Shown one piece after another: positions 57,441 through 64,000 of a stretch of DNA of 64,000 nucleotides. Numbering within the stretch: the stretch's first letter is position 1; each line of letters begins with the position of its first letter. A program made the position numbers and the translations under genes. Source of the DNA: Azolla caroliniana (taxonomy: Eukaryota > Polypodiophyta); contig JBHGNT010000014.1 in the NCBI GenBank assembly GCA_043228905.1, positions 2,728,001 through 2,792,000 on the forward strand, written 5' to 3'. The notes beneath the pieces are model-generated. The model worked only from the letters and a program-made list of their open reading frames with translations, did no database searches and was not told the DNA's origin.

Positions 57441-59443
57441 AAACAGTTGTAAGAAGGTATCCTTCGAAGATGACAACAATGTCGAAGAAGGACTGACCCA
57501 TTGGGCCGAATTGGAGACTCGACAAACAATTGAACTTCAACAAGCTGCCAACACCAAATCAACAACAAGTCCTATCGTCGAAATTAAAGACAAAGTCATC
57601 AAAGACACAGCCAAATCGACAAGGATTGATAAAGGCAAAGTCATGCTCAGAAAAGAGTCGATGAAAACCACAGGGGAGGACAACCAAACACCATCGAAAT
57701 CCCAATCTAGGGGCGAGACACCTAACAAGACTCTTGATACAAATGGTTCAACTAATACCGATTGGTCAACAGAGCCAATCGAAGGATCCGAACCAAACAT
57801 CTCGTCACACAGGAGATCTAGACGAGCTCAAAGGCAAACAAAGTTCTACGAACCGGGCCTCGACTACGTCAACTACACGGATGCAGGTGAACCAAGCACC
57901 TATGAAGAAGTTATGGTCGCACCGGACCCCGAAACATGGCTACAAGACATGAAATCCGAAATGGACTCGATTCATCAGAATCAGACATGGGAGCTGGTCG
58001 AACTACCAGATGGAAGGAAGCTGCTACCTTGCAAATGGGTTTTCTGATACAAGTATGTATCTAACTAAGAGAAACCCAAGTACAAAGCTCGGCTTGTCGC
58101 GAAAGGATTCAAACAAGAATACGAGGTCGACTACGACGAGATATTCTCACCAGTAGTCAAGATAACCACCCTCCAACTCCTACTAGGAGTCGTGGCGATA
58201 GAAGATCTAGAGCTCGAGTAGATGGACGTAAAGACGGCATTCCTACACGGAGATTTGGAAGAAGACATATACATGTCTCAACTGTCAGGCTTCACGGCGA
58301 TGGGGGAGGACAATCACCTCGTATGTCGACTGAAGAAAAGTCTATATGGCCTCAAAAAAGCACCAAGAACATGGTACCAGAAGTTTGACTCCTACATACG
58401 GCAACTTGGATACAATAGATCAGACTCTGACCCATGCATGTATGTTCGACAACTGGCTGATGAGTCCAGGATCTACTTGATCCTATATGTCGATGACATG
58501 TTGATTGCAGGGAGCAATCAAGCAAATATCGGTAAACTGAAGCGGATCCTTCACGCAAAGTTTGCGATGAAGGAACTCGGACAAGCCCAACACATATTGG
58601 GCAGCGAAATCGGACGACCAAAACTCTCTAACTCTCCCAGTCCGAATACATCCGCAAGGTGTTGAAGCGCTTCAACATGGAGAATGTGAAGCCAACACCG
58701 ACACCGCTTCCGACGTTGATCAGACTATCGGATAGAGACTCTCCTTCGACGGACAAGGAGAGAGAACTTAATGGAAAGATACCTTACGCATTGGCAATAG
58801 GAAGTATCATGTACGCAATGGCGGCGACCGGACCTAGTCTATGTCGTAGGGGTGGTCAACCTAGGAAAGAAGCATTGGGAGACCGTCAAGCACATCCTTA
58901 GGTATCTAAAAGGAACCTTGGATGCACAACTGACTTTCAGACTGACAACCTCAGCCGAAGTCGAAGGCTACACCGATTCCGACTATGCCGGAAATGCAGA
59001 TAATTGGAAATCGACATTAGGCTACATCTTCACCTATGGTGGTGGGGCGATATCATGGAGGTCGAAACTTCAAGAGTGCACGGCTCTATCTACCACAGAA
59101 GTTGAGTACATAGCAACATCGGAAGCAACGAAGGAAGCGATCTGGCTACACCGACTGTTTGCCGACTTCGGAATTGCAAGCCGAAACGACTGACCAACGC
59201 CGACCATCTATTGCGATTCACAGAGCGCAATACACCTCATCAACAATCCCGTCTATCATGCGAAGACGAAGCACATTGAGGTGCGGTATCATCATATCTG
59301 GGAGCTCGTAAACAAAAAGAAAATCGAAGTCCTGAAGATCGACACTGAGGTGAACATCGTCGATTGCTTGACGAAGCCACTCCTAGATCTACTCTTCGGA
59401 GCACTAAGGACGAAAATGAGGCTACTACAAGCGACCAAGTAGA
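57441..59443 (+). pseudogene. Copia A reverse transcriptase and RNase H
   Basis: A linker of about 130 residues is followed by WLQDMKSEMDSIHQNQTWELV near 57940, KLLPCKWVF, then after stops at 58048 and 58065 [38 protein letters not shown] is at 58222, SLYGLKKAPRTWYQ follows, and the catalytic YVDD lies in LILYVDDMLIAGSN near 58480. RNase H has TEVEYIATSEATKEAIWL near 59095 and YCDSQSAIHLI near 59210, ending DCLTKPL near 59370. Stops at 58048, 58065, 58219 and 59193 separate the pieces. Confidence 0.88.
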
Positions 59444-59639
59444 AGAAAGCCGAACGAGGAGCAGTAGGTAAGATCTGATCGGAACAATAATGACACATCC
59501 TATACATCTGCCGACTCGGCTGCATGTCGACCATCTTGTAACATATAAACTTAGATCAATTTTGTAATCTAGGCTTACGGGGGAGATAAACCCAAATACT
59601 TGTACACGCAAGAAAGAGTAGTCCTTTTACGGGGGAGTT
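59444..59639 (+). other. Copia A tail with two polypurine-like tracts
   Basis: After the pol stop there are two near-identical purine runs: TTACGGGGGAGATAAA at 59575-59590 and TTTACGGGGGAGTT at 59626-59639; the second abuts the 3' LTR. The 40 bases between them have no other feature. Confidence 0.7.
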
Positions 59640-59785
59640 TGTTGGCATAAAAGGCCGACTCCTTCCACATTGTATTCATCTGAGTGTGAACTTGTTAATA
59701 AGTTAGGGCTTAGTATATAAGCAAATACCTAACATTGTAAAGGGTGACGAGTGACAGAGAGATGAAGCATCGGTGTGTTGTATCT

Positions 59786-59821
<36 letters not shown>

Positions 59822-59959
59822 GAACGAAGCAAAAATGCTTTCCATTAGAGCTTGCACTGTCTAAGTCCACACCTTTTCTTTTCTTTTGTCTGCGTTGTTC
59901 GCTGTTCACGACCAACACAGATTGATAGACGTTTCCACAAAACACACTCGTTACCAACA
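59640..59959 (+). repeat. 3' LTR of copia A
   Basis: TGTTGGCATAAAAGGC to CGTTACCAACA, 320 bp, with a long GA run (59789-59818). Compared with the 5' LTR it has about 35 extra bases after CCTTCCA and a longer GA run; otherwise the copies are very similar. Confidence 0.9.
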
Positions 59960-61395
59960 ATGCTCTTCTCTTCCAACATTACTCGTGCCGCTTCCACAAT
60001 TGACCAATTCTTACTTCCGGCCACACCATTTTGTTCCAATGTGTATCGACAACTGAACTCCCTCCGAATTCCTTTCTGTTGGAGATAACTGTTGAATTGG
60101 CTGGAAAAATATTCTTTTCCGTCATCCGACTGTAGGCACTTGATCTTCCTCTCCGTTTCCCGTTTGACAAGACTTTGCAGGTTCCAGAAATAGTCGAAAA
60201 CTTCGCTTTTCCTTTCGATTAGGTAGATCCATGTGGGCCGGTTGTAGTCGTCGATGAAGGAGACGAAATATCGGCTCCCGCTAAGACTAACATTCTGTTT
60301 CGGTCCCCATACATCCAAATGTATTAGATCAAGCTTGTTACGGCTTCGGTTTCTTTAAGTGGGGAATGGAAGTCGATGTTGCTTCCCGAGCTGGCAGGCT
60401 TCACAAATTTGGGTCTTCCGGCCACTGAATTTTGGCAATCCGAAAACAACCCGTTTTGATTGCAAATTTTGAAGCCTCTGGTAATTGACGTGGCTGATCC
60501 GCTTGTGCCACTGATCGATATCCGACTCGATCTTCTGGCCCTTTACGAACAAAGTTGTGTCTACGTCATTGGTGTTGAGGATGAACATCCTCCCGTCCCA
60601 GCGCCCTTGCGCAATAATATGGCCCTCTTCCTCAACGAAGTAGCTGAGGTGTGTAATACACACCTGCATCCCCTGGTCGCCAATCTGCCCGACCGACACC
60701 AGGTTCTTTGTGATTGTCAGGACATGTAGTACGTTCATCAAGTTTGCCTTTTGTCTGACATAGCTTAAAGGGACTTCTTTGACATGCACAATCGGGTGAG
60801 GAGTGTTGTCTCTGGTTTCGACAACTCCCGGTTGCTCCAGCTTTACTAGAAATAAGAACCACTCCTCGTGGCTCGTCATGTGGTTAGATGCTCCGGAGTC
60901 AATGTACCATACTTCCTCCGATTCGGAAGTGGTCTTCTTCATTAAGTTCGCCTTGTGCTTCATCACGAAGGCTAGCCCTTGTCCGGTCTTTCGGGTTCCG
61001 GATCCTTCCGATCCTTCTATGTAATGCGAGCTTTGTCGGTTTCCTTGTCCGGTCTTGTTAGATCCGGATTTATCCAAATCGCCACGCTTCTTCTAGCACT
61101 CACTCTCTTTGTGACCCTTCCGACCAGAGTACCTGCATTCCATGTTAGCCTTTCCTTGTCGGTTTCGGGCGTCGCTTTGGCTCCCCCTGCTTGTGGAGGG
61201 TTCGGAATTGTTGTCAACACTATCTCCATGCCTCCGATTCTGCTCTTGTCAGCCGACGCTACTGCGTGCGGACCCACCTCGTCCTCCACGCCGACGGGGC
61301 CGATCCGCCTTCGTGTACAACATCCGATTGTCCGATTGAGTGGTCCTCGACCCACTTGCGTGGTTTTCTTTGACCATCAGCATCGATCGACATCC
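59960..61395 (-). mobile_element. Right part of minus-strand copia D (integrase to gag)
   Basis: Read from right to left: gag with AGCATCGATCGACATC words at 61395-61380, a decayed knuckle near 61130-61080, protease VWYIDSGASNHMTSHEEWF near 60920-60865, pre-integrase INQWHKRISHVNYQRLQNLQ-like block near 60515-60460, CEACQLGKQHRLPF near 60410, and integrase RYFVSFIDDYNRPTWIYL and CLQSDDGKEYFSSQF near 60290-60105. It ends at 59965 where copia A inserted and continues at 49746. It is in the same family as copia B and the element at 1-2525. The gag N-terminus and LTR are missing beyond 61395. Confidence 0.88.
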
Positions 61396-61861
61396 CATAC
61401 CACCGCCATGGCATCGAGTTGTACATGTTACTTGTGTGCTCGGTACAAGAGTCTGATCACCACAAGATCACAGTCTCGATGTAGTCGAATGATGTGACTA
61501 AGTAGGGTAGGTGGGCGTCATATTTATAGCCATACCTAAGGCCCCCAAACAAGTTTAGACTTGGCCCTTATGTGTTGTCTCAATTCCTAGGATTAAAAGT
61601 AATCCTCCCTTCTTTACACTCTTGATTAAACCTCACACTTTATCCTCGTGGTAGAATACTACGGTACAACTTACCACGGGATAAATTATTGTCATGCTCG
61701 TAACAATGTGGATATCTTCATGGGAGTAGGGATGGATATGCGTGTATTTGTATACAAATGTTTGTGTCATAAACATCGACTGGAATGTGAACCTTAGGCC
61801 CTTGTATATATATATTTCTCCTAGACAAACTTTAGACTTCAAACCTTTGTATAAAGAGTGG

Positions 61862-61917
61862 TATGTAAGACTCAATATGTAAGACCCAATATGTAAGACC
61901 CAATATGTAAGACTTGG
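61862..61917. repeat. 14-bp tandem repeat TATGTAAGACCCAA, four copies
   Basis: Units start at 61862, 61876, 61890 and 61904, with only 1-3 changes among them. A single related word TATGTAAGAC recurs near 61949. Confidence 0.85.
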
Positions 61918-63789
61918 CATGCAAGAATTAGTATGCTTGATATTATAGTATGTAAGACTAGGCATGAGCATGCTTATCATGCATCACTACATGTATAAAA
62001 AGGGTTGATCTCCCTTGTTAACATCAAGGAGATCAACACCAGTCATGGAATAGATACTTTTACTCATTGTCATCAACTTCTCAATCTCCCTATCTCATCA
62101 ACTTCCCCATCTCTTTATCTCCAATTGTTCATCCGTGACATTTTGTGTGAGATACCCTTTGGAAAGAGGGGGTGAGATTTATATTGGTAATAGGAAGAAT
62201 ATATTGGGAAATGGAAAAGGGGTTCTAAGTCTAGATAGGAAAGGGGTTTGTTTAGTTTTGTTTATGTACATATGTATAATATTTAAAAAGGAGTAAACCT
62301 TAGTATAGTGGCATGGCAATTTTTGGTTACGAGTAAAGAAAGTGAACCGTGACATGGTAGTGTGGTCAAGGTCGAGTGACGTTAGGGACGTCCAACAGTA
62401 AAAACAATTTATAAAACTACAATTTTGTCCTCCTTTGTTGGGCATCGTGTGGTGGGTGGGATGTCGGCTTTGATCGAGATTCGACACAATGGGTTTGACT
62501 CCTCCGCTTGAAATTTATATGATGGCTCGTAACTTCTTGCTTGTTGGTAGGAATCAAGATTTGGAAATTCAGTCTTGATCTTTGTAGCGAGTCCAATCTT
62601 GGGTGTAGTAAAGTTCTCTTTGTGGTAAGTCGAAGTTTCGTCTTTTCGTCATTGCTCTAGATCGTGCAACTTCATACCCTGAGCTCAGATTTCAAAGCCA
62701 ATTTTTTTATCGAGATCCCTGATCAATTACAAGTAATAATAGACAAAGGATTCACCTGAAATCATATGATATAATTATCAAAATTCTTGAATACAATGCA
62801 TGTTCATGTAACGATCGAGATATGAACGAGTTATGACTTAGCTCCCTTACATGGAGTTTATTGGAGGTAGACAGGATTATAGAAGAGAGTGGAGATTCGG
62901 GAGAGGATTCTTGAGCTTCGATTAAGTAGACTAGCCAAATGGCTTCATTGCCTCTTGTAACCAACGGTTTCAAAAGCTCTTCTTTCACTCGGCAGTGTTT
63001 CTGCCTTGAACCAAAATCCCCCCCCCCCTTGAGACAATGAGCTTTGAGTTGTCCTCTCCTTTTTATAGGCCTATGGAGCTCCTCATTCCCTGGAGCCCTG
63101 AGCAAAATGCAATATACATAATCTCTGCTAGTCCAAACATGACTCAAATCCATGACCTTTCATTCCTAGATAGAGCTCTCAACAATTGTGTGTTGTCCTA
63201 CTGAATCTTGATTCAAGCTCAATTAATCTTTGATCTTGCTCAATAACTTATATCTTTGGTATTTGAATGTTTGTTTTTGTTCCTATTATTCATTCTTGGA
63301 ATATTTTGTTGAATTGTCATCATCCCTTCTTCATAAGATGTAATGCATGCAAGAAGTATCAAATCCATAAAGGTGATGTTTTCTAGAAGGAAGAAGAGCG
63401 AGGCACGTGACTGCGTTGAGAGGTAAAGGTACCATTTCACCAAGAAAGAAGAGAACGAGACATGATGTTACCAATGTGGTGATGGCTTCCAAGTCGACTA
63501 AAAAGACTAAATTAGCCAAGAAGGTTACGAACGAGCAATGCTTTGAAGGACGCCTCAAATTGGGGAGTCAAAAACATATCGAACCACTCAACGTGTGAAT
63601 ATCAAGCACTAATACATTCTACCGAGAAATGCTTCAACGTTTCTTCTATGATGTAAGGGGGGGGGGGGGGGGGGGGTATTGATTTTCACCATCCACCGTG
63701 AGTTGGAGTGACAAAGGGATCAAGCCAAGAGACACATAGAAGTAGAATCAGAGTTTTCTTCATGCTTCTTCTAGGAGCTAGTGTTGTGA

Positions 63790-63992
63790 AGATACTTCTT
63801 CCATGTCCTTCGATCTTATATATATATATATAAAAGTTATAACCCATTTCATCATATGCGCTCGGCACATCACAAACCTTGCTTGCTTGGCTTGACTTGA
63901 CCAGACATGACCAGACATAACCAATGAAGTGTATGGAAAACTAGATACTTCTTCCATGTCCTTCGATCTTATATATATATATATATATATAT
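63790..63992. repeat. Direct repeat of about 40 bases ending in (TA)n
   Basis: AGATACTTCTTCCATGTCCT and the following CGATCTTATATATATA occur at 63790-63832 and again from 63943, 153 bases apart and identical apart from the length of the TA run. Confidence 0.85.
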
Positions 63993-64000
63993 AAGTTTTA

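Larger units (their letters stand above)
49752..59959 (+). mobile_element. Ty1/copia element A with both LTRs, interrupted by copia B
   Basis: A complete insertion: TSD ATGCT at 49747-49751 and 59960-59964, 5' LTR 49752-50021, primer-binding site 50024-50035, gag, protease, integrase, RT, RNase H, polypurine tract 59626-59639 and 3' LTR 59640-59959. It split the minus-strand copia D. Its gag is interrupted from about 50400 to 55797 by copia B. Stop codons in gag, integrase and RT (for example 50226, 57089, 58048, 58065, 58219) show it is inactive. The two LTRs are very alike, so the insertion is fairly young. Confidence 0.9.
61396..64000. other. Region with simple repeats, no gene recognised
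   Basis: A minus-strand TATA-like GGCTATAAATATGACG near 61540-61525 may belong to an unrecognised LTR. A minus-strand frame of 133 codons (62752-63153) and shorter ones show no motif. Simple repeats: a 14-bp tandem at 61862-61917, a C run at 63018-63026, a G run at 63657-63677, and (TA)n at 63819-63832 and 63970-63992. Confidence 0.5.

Noticed and set aside
61862-61917. Short direct repeats as a CRISPR-like array
   Set aside because: 14-bp units without spacers in a plant genome; a simple tandem repeat.
62752-63153. A 133-codon minus-strand frame near the right end
   Set aside because: No recognised family and no supporting signals; chance or relic frame.

Overview
This window looks like nuclear DNA of a flowering plant. 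It carries one large multi-exon gene of the TIME FOR COFFEE (TIC) family, a clock-regulator family known from plants. It also has TTTAGGG-type telomere-like tracts, Ty1/copia and Ty3/gypsy chromovirus retrotransposons, L1-type LINEs with a zf-RVT tail, tRNA-derived SINE-like heads, and long CT/GA and AT microsatellites. The species cannot be read from the sequence.

Layout. 1-3.3 kb: the 5' half of a minus-strand copia element with its LTR, inserted into an older plus-strand copia RNase H fragment. 3.3-7.3 kb: a 42-bp minisatellite, then a 791-codon open frame (3958-6333) of unknown family between two mutually complementary tandem repeats. 7.3-13 kb: AT-rich sequence with no recognisable gene. 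13-19.4 kb: an LTR-like block split by a 5'-truncated LINE, then a decayed gypsy chromovirus with its 3' LTR. 19.4-22.5 kb: a decayed LINE reverse transcriptase and SINE-like heads. 22.5-28.35 kb: a nearly full-length minus-strand LINE bounded on both sides by (CT)n. 28.35-33 kb: mostly featureless AT-rich DNA. 33-43.2 kb: GC-rich promoter and leader, then the TIC gene. I resolved 17 coding exons that join in phase into about 1,712 codons. 43.2-46.5 kb: 3' flank and a decayed copia RT. 46.5-61.4 kb: a deep nest of retroelements. 61.4-64 kb: no gene recognised, several simple repeats.

The nest can be ordered from target-site duplications (TSDs). A plus-strand copia fragment (E, 46594-49705) holds a Mutator-like MITE and a solo LTR (TSD CTATT), which itself holds a truncated LINE (15-bp TSD). 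Next to it a minus-strand copia (D) was split by a plus-strand copia (A, 49752-59959, TSD ATGCT). A carries in its gag a minus-strand copia (B) that later lost its 5' end, and B carries another solo LTR (53802-54409, TSD TTTTG).

Only the TIC gene and, less securely, the 3958-6333 frame look like functional host genes. Both have long CT-rich leaders that share the words GCCATGGYCTTCTC and GCCATAGCCA. The most unusual signals are the LINE family that sits between (GA)n tracts, the complementary repeats on either side of the 3958 gene, and the shared leader word.
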